Notes: a model not told the origin generated them from the letters alone. 64,000 bases of DNA from Cytobacillus depressus (GCF_008923245.1 NZ_WBOS01000018.1:34193-98192), one strand, 5' to 3'; positions 50,126-59,399 are shown, counted from the first letter of the stretch. A program made the numbers and translations.

Positions 50126-52951
50126 ATGAAGAAAATTTTTGCGGGCTGGCTGGCATGTATCATGATGTTATCCATATTTGCTCAAACAGCCTTCCCTGTT
50201 GCGGCTACTGAAGCAGCGGAAGAGTACAAGCTTGTAAAACTAGAGGCTAACAGATCTCTGTTTTCATTAACCGAGGCTCGTACAGTAGAAGTACAAGCTG
50301 ATTTCGGTGAGGATGTAGATTTAACTCAATTAGAATGGACATTTGGCGGAAAGAGTATTTCCGAGTGGAAAAAATGGACAAGCGGTACCAATTATAACGG
50401 TGCCCCCTTTATTACAGTAAAAAAAGAGCCACACTTTGTTGACGGGACCACTACGATTGAAGCCACTTTGGAATTCGGCCTTCTTTTTAACTCTAGTGAT
50501 CTATCAAACAGAACGATTCGAACACAATATCAACAATTTATCGGCGATTATGAATTAGCATTAATTAATTCTGCGAGTAAGATGAAAGCTGAAACGACAG
50601 TAAAGCTTAATGTATATGATGAATTCTTATTTTACGATCAAATTAAGCCAGCGATTGACCAAATCTTTGCACAAGCAACGTCCGATCCGGCTAATGATCG
50701 CTACCTCGAGTATCAAAGTCTGGGTAAGACAGTACAGGGACGTGATCTTCACTTCGTTATCCTTGCAAAAAGTAAAAACGCTGTCGATAAGTATTTAAAT
50801 GAAACATTGCCGACCGCATTAGAGGACCCTGAAAGTTTAATCAAGAAATTAAAATCTGGAGCTATGGGAGACTATCAGGTGCCAATTTGGTTGAACAATA
50901 TCCATCCTGATGAAGTAGAGGGGATTGATACTTCCGTTGAACTATTAAGGAAGTTTGCTCTTGAGGATGAGGTAACGTTTATTACGGGTAAAGGAGACAA
51001 AGAAAGAACTGAATCGTTAAAAGTCGACGAGGTTCTTGATGATGTCATTTTCCTTTACATGTTTACAAACAATCCTGATGGAAGGGTCGCAAACACTAGA
51101 GCAAATGCCAATGGATTTGACTTAAATCGGGACAACCATTATCAGACACAGGTTGAAACACAGCAGGTCACACAAGAAATTGCCAAATGGACTCCACTGT
51201 CTTTCGTTGATATGCATGGTTATGTTAATGGATTTTTAATTGAGCCAACAACACCGCCGCATAACCCTAACTATGAGTATGATCTGCTTTATAACACGAT
51301 GATTGATCAGGCTAATGCAATGGGACAAGCTGGGATTGGCAATTCGAGCTTAACCTCTTATTTTATTCCTGCGGAAGCATGGGAGGATGGCTGGGATGAT
51401 ATGAGTCCGGCTTATACTCCAATGTATGCGATGCTTCATGGCTCATTGGGGCATACGGTTGAAGTGCCTACATTAAGTCAGAATTCTTTTCATGCGATGG
51501 TAGGAGTAGGGCTGGGCGCAACCAAGTTTGTCACGGATAACAAGGATAAATTATATAAAAACCAGCTTGAAATCTTTGCGCGTGGCGTAAACGGGGAGGA
51601 TAATCGCGCAGTAGACGAATATTTTGTGAATGCTAAAGGTGATTCGATTGGCCGGGTTAGAGGAGAACATGCTAACTTCTTCCCGGATTATTATGTCATT
51701 CCAACCGATGAGAAGGAGCAAAAGAATAAGCTAGAAGCATATAAAATGGTAGACTATTTAATCCGCAATGGTGTGAAGGTTGAGCAAACAACGAAAAATC
51801 TAAAAGTAAATGGGACGATGTATCCGAAAGGGACATTTGTAGTTTCCATGAAGCAGGCTAAACGCGGACTGGCAAATGCGATGCTTTATAAGGGGGAAAA
51901 TGCGTCAGACTGGGCTGCTATGTATGATCCAATTGTCGTCAGTTTCCCTGAACTTAGAGGGTTTGATGTGCAGGAAGTTCGTGACCCAGGTGTATTTGCT
52001 AATAATACAACAAAGGTTGTAAAAGTAACCACCCCATCAGGTGAAGTGGTAGGAAACGCACCTAAGCAAGTGTTGGCTAACTCCAATAATGACACAATTA
52101 AACTAGTGAATGAACTGCTGAAAAATAATGTTGTGATCGAAAGAGCAACTGAAACAAAGGCCGGTGTAACTAAAGGAGACTTTATCGTCAGCACAAAAGA
52201 TCTTCAGCTATACGGTAAAAACTATTATTTTGAAGCCAAGCCTTTAGGCACTTCCAATCAAGTGAAAACAGAACAATTGAGACAGCCACGTGTTGCAGCA
52301 ACTGGTTCCTCTCAGTTGAATTTTACGCTAGAGGAGCTTGGATTTAATTTAGTTAAACCGGAAGATGCCGATGTCATTGTCAGCTATGGTGGAGCCATTA
52401 ATGGCGATATGCTGTCTGGAAAGTCATATGTAGGGATCGGTGTAACAGCCATGAACGCAGTAAAAAATACTGGATTACTTCCTGGTTTTGATTATAATCG
52501 AACAGCCAATGGTCATGAGGGTCTATTTAAAGCAGTTGTAAATGATCATGTATTAACTTCCGGTTACCAGAAGGATGAACTGCTCTATTCGACGACAGGG
52601 GCATGGATTACTTCCGTTCCTAATGATGCAGATGTATTGGCATCTTTCAGTGATTCTGATGACTTCTATGTTGCTGGCTGGTGGCCTGGACACGAGAGGG
52701 CAAAGGGTCAAACGCTTGCTTTTACTAAAAACTTTGAAGACACTACGATTACTCTATTTGCCAATGACCTTGCCTTTAGAGCTCATACTCAATATAGCTA
52801 TCGACTTATCGCCAATAGCATCTATGCATCCGTAGGTTCTGAGGTTATCAAGAAAGGCAAAGGCAAAGGAAAAGTGAAGGGTAAAGAAGGAAAGACTCAG
52901 AACAATAAAGTAGAAGAGTCGTTCTTTGAGAAAGGTAGAGATAGGGATTAG
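50126..52951 (+). CDS. Secreted zinc carboxypeptidase (M14 family), large
   Basis: 941 residues from the ATG at 50126 (AAAGGGAG upstream). Signal peptide MKKIFAGWLACIMMLSIF... ending near VAATEA. The M14 domain spans about 180-460: zinc ligands in NNIHPDEVEG and FVDMHGY, substrate Asn-Arg in FDLNRDNHYQ, and Glu in HTVEVP. The remaining 480 residues are a long C-terminal region (GATase-like folds possible) ending in a lysine/glycine-rich tail (GKGKGKVKGKEGK). Exported peptide hydrolase for nutrition. Confidence 0.9.
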   Translation: MKKIFAGWLACIMMLSIFAQTAFPVAATEAAEEYKLVKLEANRSLFSLTEARTVEVQADFGEDVDLTQLEWTFGGKSISEWKKWTSGTNYNGAPFITVKKEPHFVDGTTTIEATLEFGLLFNSSDLSNRTIRTQYQQFIGDYELALINSASKMKAETTVKLNVYDEFLFYDQIKPAIDQIFAQATSDPANDRYLEYQSLGKTVQGRDLHFVILAKSKNAVDKYLNETLPTALEDPESLIKKLKSGAMGDYQVPIWLNNIHPDEVEGIDTSVELLRKFALEDEVTFITGKGDKERTESLKVDEVLDDVIFLYMFTNNPDGRVANTRANANGFDLNRDNHYQTQVETQQVTQEIAKWTPLSFVDMHGYVNGFLIEPTTPPHNPNYEYDLLYNTMIDQANAMGQAGIGNSSLTSYFIPAEAWEDGWDDMSPAYTPMYAMLHGSLGHTVEVPTLSQNSFHAMVGVGLGATKFVTDNKDKLYKNQLEIFARGVNGEDNRAVDEYFVNAKGDSIGRVRGEHANFFPDYYVIPTDEKEQKNKLEAYKMVDYLIRNGVKVEQTTKNLKVNGTMYPKGTFVVSMKQAKRGLANAMLYKGENASDWAAMYDPIVVSFPELRGFDVQEVRDPGVFANNTTKVVKVTTPSGEVVGNAPKQVLANSNNDTIKLVNELLKNNVVIERATETKAGVTKGDFIVSTKDLQLYGKNYYFEAKPLGTSNQVKTEQLRQPRVAATGSSQLNFTLEELGFNLVKPEDADVIVSYGGAINGDMLSGKSYVGIGVTAMNAVKNTGLLPGFDYNRTANGHEGLFKAVVNDHVLTSGYQKDELLYSTTGAWITSVPNDADVLASFSDSDDFYVAGWWPGHERAKGQTLAFTKNFEDTTITLFANDLAFRAHTQYSYRLIANSIYASVGSEVIKKGKGKGKVKGKEGKTQNNKVEESFFEKGRDRD

Positions 52952-53096
52952 GGGTTAAAAGCCATTAAGCTAAAGTGTAAATGATCCATTTTCAGAAAAA
53001 TGATAAATGTAGGATTATCATGGGAAGTGGCTTAACGAAAAAATGAAGAAACAGCCAGATGAAAACACGAATTGGCAATAGAGTTCAATAAACAAC

Positions 53097-53129
53097 AAAA
53101 CCCCCTTCTTCATTTTAAAGGGGGTTTTT
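53097..53129 (+). terminator. Terminator after the carboxypeptidase gene
   Basis: AAAACCCCCTT and AAGGGGGTTTTT stem with a 10-base loop and T run. Confidence 0.85.
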
Positions 53130-53325
53130 GTCATTCCTCTAAACAAATCTGACGGCGAATATAGCAATTTTTTCAGCTGAAAGGTTTTCAGGTTCGGGTG
53201 CTTCCATGGTAATCATTCATCCAATTAGGAATAAGGGAATAAGGGAATAAAGGAAGTCCAACAGGTTTTTTCAAAAGGCTGATTACAAATAAAGCAATAC
53301 TATTTTAATCCAGGAGCCAATCCTT
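53130..53325 (-). pseudogene. Scrap zone with a fragment of the EamA gene
   Basis: At 53252-53304, AGTCCAACAGGTTTTTTCAA onward matches 42352-42404 within eamA with few changes. Nothing else is recognisable; GGAATAAG occurs three times in tandem just before it (53229 region). Confidence 0.7.
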
Positions 53326-53562
53326 TTGTTTGTCCGGAAAGGCAGCGACAATTATGTTAATCAAAAGTTATTCGCAGATTTCTTAGTAGAAAATGGCTTA
53401 AATTATGATAAGCCTAAATTAAATGTTTACTATAACCGTGGAAAAACTCCTAAACTAGATCTGAAACTTGGAGGGACCCCTTACTATAAGAAAACATCAG
53501 GTGAGGAGTTTTGTGAACAAGAAAAAAACCGTTTGAAAATAGAGAAACCCTACACATCTTAG
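53326..53562 (+). pseudogene. 3' part of an unidentified gene (copy 2)
   Basis: Open from 53326, but there is no ribosome binding site. NYVNQKLFADFLVENGLNYD, KPKLNVYYNRGKTPKLDLKL and GGTPYYKKTSGEEFCEQEKN. The half from 53405 is shared with 45102-45259. I do not recognise the family; it is probably the C-terminal end of a longer protein. Confidence 0.45.
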
Positions 53563-54550
53563 TATAGGGTTCTTTTAATATACTTTATTATTTCTTATCT
53601 TCCTCAGTATCCAAAATTACTCCACATGCTTGTCTGTCACCTGCATCCCCAGTTTTCATCGTTGCTTCATCAGGACCAGGTTTTCCTTCTGTTTGATAGC
53701 GATCAGGTATATTGCCGAAGTTATCAGGATTTGCATGGACGATGACAGCCAGTTCTTCTTTTTTCAGTTGATCAATGGTTAGGCGATCGAACGTTGCAGA
53801 ATATGAAGCCGTTCCATCCTCGTTGACATATAGAGAAGGCATGTCCCCAGCATGTCCAGAGTGCATTTTGTCGTCTGGATTAAAGTGTCCACCTGCTGTT
53901 GTGAAAGGACCTTCCTTGGCATCACGTTCACAGACACCATTTTCATGGATATGAAAACCATGGTGACCTGGCTCTAGACCATCTATATTGGCGACAATCT
54001 GAACATGATCGTCATGCGCAAAAAAGCTTACTGTGCCAACAGTTTTATTTTCAACATCTTTAAGTTCTGCTTTAGCTTGTGGTTCCGTTTGTTCCTCTGT
54101 GCTCACGCTCGGCTCAGCTTTATTTCCCGTATTTGTCGTTCCCTCGCCATCCGACTTTTCTCCAGTAGCACATCCATTTAGCACCATCACCAGAGAAATT
54201 GTCATTATCAGCTTCGTCCAATATTTACTCATTTTATGCTCCTTTCTATATTGATTGAATGTTCTAACTATACTATCAGGAGTAAATAATTATATAAAGT
54301 GAATTGCTCTGTACATTAAAGAATTCCTTCTTTTTGTCTAGAGGGTCACAATTTTTATGAACCTTCCTTCCTGCTCCTCCATGATAGTAATGTTGAATGG
54401 CACCTAGAATAGCTCAATTTAAAATGAATTATTGTCACTATGTAGATATACGTTATAGATACATAAAACGAGAGTGGTTTCACTCTCTTTTTGAAGCTCA
54501 GGACTTTTGATTATTTATTTTGATTAGAAGTTCCCTCCAATTGGAAGGGA
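53405..54550. repeat. Segmental duplication, copy 2 (sodC unit)
   Basis: About 1146 bp matching 45102-46247 at roughly one difference in twenty or fewer bases. Its left edge lies inside the unidentified gene tail and its right edge inside the Abi pseudogene, so this is probably the source arrangement. Confidence 0.93.
53588..54232 (-). CDS. sodC: Cu/Zn superoxide dismutase-like lipoprotein (YojM type), copy 2
   Basis: 214 residues, almost identical to the protein at 45284 (differences include GCATGEK for GCAAGEK and D for N before HVQIVAN). Same lipobox, all metal ligands and the Cys pair. The upstream non-coding 300 bases are duplicated as well, so both copies should be expressed alike. Confidence 0.93.
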   Translation of the reverse strand: MSKYWTKLIMTISLVMVLNGCATGEKSDGEGTTNTGNKAEPSVSTEEQTEPQAKAELKDVENKTVGTVSFFAHDDHVQIVANIDGLEPGHHGFHIHENGVCERDAKEGPFTTAGGHFNPDDKMHSGHAGDMPSLYVNEDGTASYSATFDRLTIDQLKKEELAVIVHANPDNFGNIPDRYQTEGKPGPDEATMKTGDAGDRQACGVILDTEEDKK

Positions 54551-55400
54551 GGCCCATGCATGAAAAATCTATATCCTCTTCATATTCAGAAATAAGTGCT
54601 TCTAAATCAGTAATAAATCGGATTCCTTCTGTTTTTGTCAACAATCTTTGTGTAATATAGATGGCGGCAAATGTAAGTTGATTATCAAATTGTTTTCTTT
54701 CTTCCTTAAATAATCGGGGTTTGAATGTTAATTTTTTATTATACAAACGTCCGTAGTGAGCACAAACATTTCGAACATATGATAATGTTTGCAACCAACT
54801 TTCAAGATAAAGATAAGGGATCTGATAATAGGTTTTTGCTATATGTTTTTTTATATTCTCATTTAAATTTCGATATAGTTTGGAAATGAATCCGAATGAG
54901 GTGACTTCGATTACTGCCCAAATCGGAATCTTACCCTCATACTTTTTAAAATGATGTTCAATAAACAATTCGCCTTTTCGACTTTTTTTAATTAATGTTT
55001 CCATTTCATTCAAAGAATCTTGATGAAACTGTTCATTTATAAAATGTTCTTTATTTTTATAGCCAAGTGGTCCAAATTTATGAGCAATTTCGTACGAAAT
55101 ATGTGTTCGGAAAGCAATTTCAATGGTTTCCAATACACCTAAAAGTAATAATCTTAGTCTGCGATCAAATTCATATAATGAAAGGATTTTATTGAATGAT
55201 GCTCCATTTATATATTGTTCTCTATTAAGAGGATCTTTTAGAGTAAGTCCATATGCAGAAACGGTAATAATTAATTCTTCGTAATGTATTTTCTGCGTAT
55301 TCCGAATTCTCTATGTATAGGTTTCTACTTTTATAGATTTCTACTTGTTCATTATAGGTTTTGGGTGGCTTTACCTTTGAATTGTTTTTTCAGAATCCAC
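54498..55400 (-). pseudogene. Abi-family (AbiD/AbiF, HEPN) abortive-infection gene, frameshifted
   Basis: The long frame (54498-55133 and upstream to about 55300) gives SLYEFDRRLRLLLLGVLETI and the HEPN motif RNVCAHYGRLYNKKL (RxxxxH). The N-terminal part VKPPKTYNEQVEIYKSRNLY to TLRRINYYR is in another frame, so a 2-base loss near the INYYRxSAYG motif breaks the gene; a second shift lies near the start. Intact relatives are about 300 residues and act as phage-defence RNases. Not functional here unless the breaks are sequencing errors. Confidence 0.85.
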
Positions 55401-55523
55401 TTTGGCATTTCCCCCTTGAATAAAAAAAATGACCCACCTTGGTCCGCATTGTTAAGAGGCGTGGTGGGTTCTATTATATTTTACTTAGCATCCATACCAA
55501 TCATTGTCAAGGGACCAACACAA
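55340..55523. repeat. 184-bp duplicated abi leader, copy A
   Basis: Nearly identical to 60460-60643. It contains the start of the abi gene, a strong hairpin and a promoter-like TTGACA on the minus strand. Confidence 0.9.
55421..55510 (-). promoter_or_regulatory. abi promoter with leader terminator/attenuator
   Basis: On the minus strand TTGACA (55510-55505) and, 17 bases on, TAAGTA. A leader follows containing ACCCACC...GGTGGGT pairing (about 25-base loop) and a run of eight T before the abi ribosome binding site (AAGGGGGAAATG). A terminator inside the leader suggests attenuation. The UUAACAAUGCGGACC loop does not match a T-box. Confidence 0.55.
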
Positions 55524-55676
55524 TTGGCTTAATAACGGCTATAAAAAAGTAAGAAGGGTGCCTGTAGTAATAACGCAATAATAAGAAAATAAAGGATTGA
55601 TACTGAATAACAATTGTTGTTGTGATCGTTTTACCTATTTTTCATCTAACACAATCGTTGCCATTTCAGAAACACT

Positions 55677-56034
55677 TTAACCCCCGTGCTGAATAACAGT
55701 TTCACACAGCATTTTTGCCACATACTCCATGGAACCCAGATAAACGCTTCCAGCTCCTAAAATCCCTGCTGCCATTGCTGCCTGTAATGGATACGGGGGC
55801 ACCTAAGTAAGTTAATCTTGAAGATACTGAGCTCGGTGTGAATCCATGTTCGCAGATAGCAACCATTATGGCATCCAGCATAGCGGATTCATTTTTGTTT
55901 GGCATCCGATGTGTAGCGTCAATGAAAGCCATATCTACCAGTGACACTTTACCGATTAAATCTTCCGTTAAATTATAACCGTGGTTATATATCGTATCCT
56001 TTGTCGACTTACCAATACTTGTTTCGAATTTCAT
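55677..56034 (-). pseudogene. Citryl-CoA lyase-like (citrate synthase superfamily) fragment
   Basis: MKFETSIGKSTKDTIYNHGY, LTEDLIGKVSLVDMAFIDAT and EHGFTPSSVSSRLTYLGAP, then a one-base shift at the CCCCC run, and PLQAAMAAGILGAGSVYLGS to ETVIQHGG-stop in the other frame. About 118 residues of some 260 remain. The original start (ATG 56034 with GGGGTG upstream) is intact. Confidence 0.75.
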
Positions 56035-56429
56035 TTTTATCACCCCAACTAAATTTTTATAGTTTTATGCATCTTGGGCGCAAATGTATATCAGAGTATT
56101 CTGTACATTTTGCCGATATGTTGTTATATCCCTTCTCTATGGAAAAGATTTTTCGCGACCTATCAAGCGTCATGGCCCCAACCCACTTTACCAATGAGCA
56201 ACCATTTTCAAAAACTAACTTTTTCGTGTCTAAAAATTTGACGTAGATCCAAACAAAAGGAAACTAATGGTTTTATCATGTTTCTTCATGTTGTCGAAAC
56301 AAATATTATAATTTCATTTGTGAATATGGACATTTCAATAAATAATGGAAATAGGCATGATATAGAAGGGTTCTCATCAATAATAAAATTTAATTCATTT
56401 TTAATTTTGATAGGAGGATGAACAATTCT
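56035..56429. other. Intergenic region upstream of the C39-like gene
   Basis: A scrap reads MEKIFRDLSSVMAPTHFTNE from 56140 on the plus strand, unrecognised. The last 130 bases should hold the promoter of the next gene. No operator identified. Confidence 0.35.
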
Positions 56430-57623
56430 ATGTATGCCACCTACTTGCCCATTCGTCTTGTTTCTCAACGGAATAACTATTTGCGGTTTGAAGGCACTTG
56501 TAACGTTACAAGCCTTGCAATGGCATTAAGCCATACACTCCCTTCTACTAGCACTGTATCAGCAGATGGACTGTTTGCTTTACTTGCGGTTGTTTTTCAG
56601 AATGAAAAATTATTAGTAAACACTAAAAAAAATTCTACAGTCACGCAAGTCATCTCGGGTCTTCTTCGAGAGGGATCCGTAGAAAATGCACATGACCTGG
56701 AGGGAATAGTTCGTTCTGAAGAATTCATAAACCCAAATCCCTCATACTTCTCGAAAGTATTACCAAACTTAGGAAAGGAAGAAGCAGTTGAAGGTGAACC
56801 AAAGGGCCAAATCAATTTTCATGTAACAAACGAAGAGCTGTATCGAAATATTTGGTACAAAGTTCGTGTTAATCGTAAGAAAAAGGATCCTCCTGTCTCG
56901 ATAAGTGGTGGCTTCTTAGAAAATAAAGCTAAATGGGATGGAGAACCTCAAATAGAGAAAGTGGCTTTAACCAAAGAGTTTCAAAGAGTCCCTTTAGGGG
57001 TCATGCGGATCAACACGTATGCAGAGTCACTTCGTGAAACAGGCAGGGTTGTTGCTGGAATGGCCGCAGCCCATGGAACGGTTTTGTTAGATTCAGAAGA
57101 AGAAGGAAAACCTGTTTTATTAATGGGAAATCAAAGACATGACTTATCGCATGGAAGCGTCTGGCCTGAGCTCGTTCAGGAAATGCTCCCTTATCGTAAT
57201 TACGGGAAGAAGTATGTGAAAGATGCACCAACGCTCCCAGCAGATAAAATTATTGAACGCATCCGCAATCTAATAACAGATAGGAAAGTTGCGATTGTCT
57301 CCGGCCGATTTACACATAGAGGCCACCTAGTTGTAGCATGCGGCTATGTTGAAACCGAAGGGCAAATTACGGGGATTGTTGTGGCTGACCCTTGGGGAAA
57401 AGGAACCTACGATGGTGTAGACGATCATGGCGGAAGAAATTATTTAAGCAAAGCGTCCGATAGTTTGATTGTTTATGAGGCGGAAAGCTTTAAGCGTGCA
57501 TTTAAATACATCGCCGCCGAGTTTGTTTCTCTCGACGGCAAAAGACCCCTGAAACGGGGAAGTGTAACGCTTAAATCAATGAACGGGGGGCAGGTTGCTC
57601 TGGTGGCTCCGATGTCCAATTAA
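56430..57623 (+). CDS. Papain-like C39-family peptidase-like protein
   Basis: 397 residues from the ATG at 56430 (TAGGAGG 12 bases before; ATG 56418 directly abuts that site). No signal peptide. Putative catalytic Cys in FEGTCNVTSLAMALSHTLP, His in RGHLVVACGYVE, and Asp/Asn in VVADPWGKGTYDG, the order of Peptidase_C39-like domains. About 200 residues lie between the Cys and His, more than usual. Its 3' end overlaps the opposing operon by 53 bases. Probably an intracellular or released protease of unknown target. Confidence 0.65.
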   Translation: MYATYLPIRLVSQRNNYLRFEGTCNVTSLAMALSHTLPSTSTVSADGLFALLAVVFQNEKLLVNTKKNSTVTQVISGLLREGSVENAHDLEGIVRSEEFINPNPSYFSKVLPNLGKEEAVEGEPKGQINFHVTNEELYRNIWYKVRVNRKKKDPPVSISGGFLENKAKWDGEPQIEKVALTKEFQRVPLGVMRINTYAESLRETGRVVAGMAAAHGTVLLDSEEEGKPVLLMGNQRHDLSHGSVWPELVQEMLPYRNYGKKYVKDAPTLPADKIIERIRNLITDRKVAIVSGRFTHRGHLVVACGYVETEGQITGIVVADPWGKGTYDGVDDHGGRNYLSKASDSLIVYEAESFKRAFKYIAAEFVSLDGKRPLKRGSVTLKSMNGGQVALVAPMSN

Positions 57624-57813
57624 AGCGCGGTGTTAAATTGGGGCCGACAGAAAACCCCAGCCATTCATTATTTACAAATAAATGTCCGGAAAGACGTGTA
57701 TAAGGTAACCCTAATGCTTGACGGGCTATTAACCCAGTTTCTAAGCCGTAACGAATGAGAGCTTCCTCAACGGCCCGTCGGTGTAAGTTTCTGGATGGAT
57801 CTACCTGATTCAT
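57571..57813 (-). CDS. 80-residue hypothetical protein of the DUF2589 operon
   Basis: ATG at 57813 with GAGG nine bases upstream; overlaps the end of the preceding gene by 47 bases in another frame. Reads NLHRRAVEEALIRYGLETGL, PYTRLSGHLFVNNEWLGFSV and a proline-rich end. No known family. Last gene of the minus-strand operon; its end overlaps the C39-like gene on the other strand. Confidence 0.6.
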   Translation of the reverse strand: MNQVDPSRNLHRRAVEEALIRYGLETGLIARQALGLPYTRLSGHLFVNNEWLGFSVGPNLTPRFNWTSEPPEQPAPRSLI

Positions 57814-58495
57814 CTCGATCTACCTCTATCCATTCGTAATTTTGAACACCCATCTGGAGCCTGATCCGTCCTACAGCAGCAGGAGATGCTTTTTCTAATT
57901 CTGGCGGTGTAACTCCGACAACTAACTCGTTCCTAATTTGCGGTTTGATCTCAATCGGTTCTACTGGCCTGTTCAAAGCATCTTTAATGTTTTGGGCCTC
58001 AAATTTACTTATCTCCTCTACAAACATTTTCTGTAAAGTTGGAAGAGCCTTTCCTGTATTGGACCTCTTTGAGGTAGAAAATTTAAGCTGTTCCGCAGCA
58101 AGGTTTAGTAAAGTATCGGCCAGCTCATTAATTTCATCACTTGATTGAAGTTTTATAGAAATCTGCTCCATTGGTAAGTTATCGTACTTCGGTGGTATAA
58201 TCGGCGGTGTCTCTCCTGATGACGGCATGTCCACTTTTCGAGGAATAGTGGGCAACGGCGTTTGTCCTGATGTGGGCAGTTCTACTTTAGGAATTTCACT
58301 TTGTACAACATCATTTAAAACAAGAGAAATATCTGCTTCAACCGAATGAAAGTCCATCCGTGGTACTGGAAAAAGAGAAAGCAGGGGATCATTTTGATAC
58401 TGCTCCGCCAAGTGTTTTGTTGTGAGGTCAGATTGATAACGAGAATATGCTAGTCCATTCAATATTCCATTTATAACTGAGCCTAAATTAGCCAT
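57767..58495 (-). CDS. DUF2589-like protein with proline-rich middle
   Basis: 242 residues. An early strand region DPLLSLFPVPRMDFHSVEAD resembles VPVLSIVPVPYMRIEETTID of the neighbouring DUF2589 protein, so both share that beta-sandwich start. Then a Pro/Thr-rich linker with near repeats (LPTSGQTPLPTIPRKVDMPS, SSGETPPIIPPK), and a helical C-terminal half (ISIKLQSSDEINELADTLLN). No signal peptide. It follows the DUF2589 gene and precedes the 80-residue ORF. Confidence 0.6.
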   Translation of the reverse strand: MANLGSVINGILNGLAYSRYQSDLTTKHLAEQYQNDPLLSLFPVPRMDFHSVEADISLVLNDVVQSEIPKVELPTSGQTPLPTIPRKVDMPSSGETPPIIPPKYDNLPMEQISIKLQSSDEINELADTLLNLAAEQLKFSTSKRSNTGKALPTLQKMFVEEISKFEAQNIKDALNRPVEPIEIKPQIRNELVVGVTPPELEKASPAAVGRIRLQMGVQNYEWIEVDRDESGRSIQKLTPTGR

Positions 58496-58528
58496 TATAA
58501 TGAGTCTCCTTTTCTTTTGCCTCTATTC

Positions 58529-58563
58529 AATGAGAGGACCATCATACAGATGGTCCTCTCATT
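58529..58563. other. 15-bp perfect intercistronic stem-loop
   Basis: AATGAGAGGACCATC-ATACA-GATGGTCCTCTCATT between the two DUF2589-type genes. No U run on the operon strand, so likely an RNA-processing or stability element raising the upstream gene; on the other strand CATTTTTATTT follows. Confidence 0.65.
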
Positions 58564-58568
58564 CATTT

Positions 58569-59180
58569 TTATTTCGAAGGTGCTTGCGCAGGTTGTTTTT
58601 CAGTAATGAGGTTTTCGAGAACGTTAAGCACCTTGCTGAGACCAGCAGGCATGTCATCTTGTACAGCACGAACTGTTACATGCATTTGATATTCCTTTTC
58701 AAATCGAGAGTTGCTATTTGTATTTCTGTTATAACTAACGCTTGCTTTAAAGCCAACTTTTACTGGTGATAGGAAATTTCCATAACTTCCATTTACCTCT
58801 GCTCCTGTATTCAGTGCAGTACTTACTTGTGTCTCTTCAATGTCGACAATTTTTGCTGTAAAATCAATCGTCGTCTCTTCAATGCGCATATAAGGTACAG
58901 GAACAATCGATAAAACCGGAACATTTAGTGTTGCATTAGCTGCTGTTCCATCTGGATTTGTTTTTTGGTAATTAAATCCCACCATTCTGACATCACCAGC
59001 ATCAGTATTCGCACCCGGTGAGCCTCCATTTTGATTCTTCTTAAAACCAACTGATTCAATAAAGTTTACTGTTGTCTGTGCAGCCTGAGCCTGAGCTTCA
59101 ATGGCTGCTACAAGTGGAGCACCAATAAGATGTCCAAACGGGATTGCTTGTAAAGAACGTTCTGAACGATTTGAAGGCAT
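58569..59180 (-). CDS. DUF2589 domain protein
   Basis: 203 residues, about the length of a stand-alone DUF2589 protein. IPFGHLIGAPLVAAIEAQAQ (helix), FNYQK...NVPVLSIVPVPYMRIEE and the beta-rich FTAKIVDIEETQVSTALNTG, VGFKASVSYNRNTNSNSRFE, YQMHVTVRAVQDDMPAGLSK. Family function is unknown to me. First gene of the operon, with TAGGAGGAATG-type ribosome binding site. No export signal. Confidence 0.8.
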   Translation of the reverse strand: MPSNRSERSLQAIPFGHLIGAPLVAAIEAQAQAAQTTVNFIESVGFKKNQNGGSPGANTDAGDVRMVGFNYQKTNPDGTAANATLNVPVLSIVPVPYMRIEETTIDFTAKIVDIEETQVSTALNTGAEVNGSYGNFLSPVKVGFKASVSYNRNTNSNSRFEKEYQMHVTVRAVQDDMPAGLSKVLNVLENLITEKQPAQAPSK

Positions 59181-59288
59181 ATGATCATTCCTCCTATAGA
59201 CGATTGTAAATATAATAATATGTATTCAGTACATTCAAAATATTTCCTTTTTAAAAATATATTTCTATTTATTCCTAACTATTCATAA

Positions 59289-59399
59289 AAAGACAAGATA
59301 AAAAGTATTTTAGTAGATTTAAAAGTTGTTCGAATAGATGAAGGTGTAAAATCAGCGCATAAAAGAATCGATGCATTAGATAAGGAGAATGATAAATAA
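59289..59399 (+). pseudogene. XhlA-like phage lysis protein remnant
   Basis: KDKIKSILVDLKVVRIDEGV then KSAHKRIDALDKENDK-stop, coiled-coil like the XhlA/haemolysin family that precedes holins in Bacillus prophages. No start codon, preceded by a stop. Its TAA overlaps the holin ATG (TAATG), a kept coupling point. Confidence 0.5.

Noticed and set aside
55421..55510. T-box riboswitch in the abi leader
   Set aside because: A GGUGGG-like string is present, but the T-box sequence (AGGGUGGNACCGCG), specifier loop and downstream tRNA-linked gene are missing.
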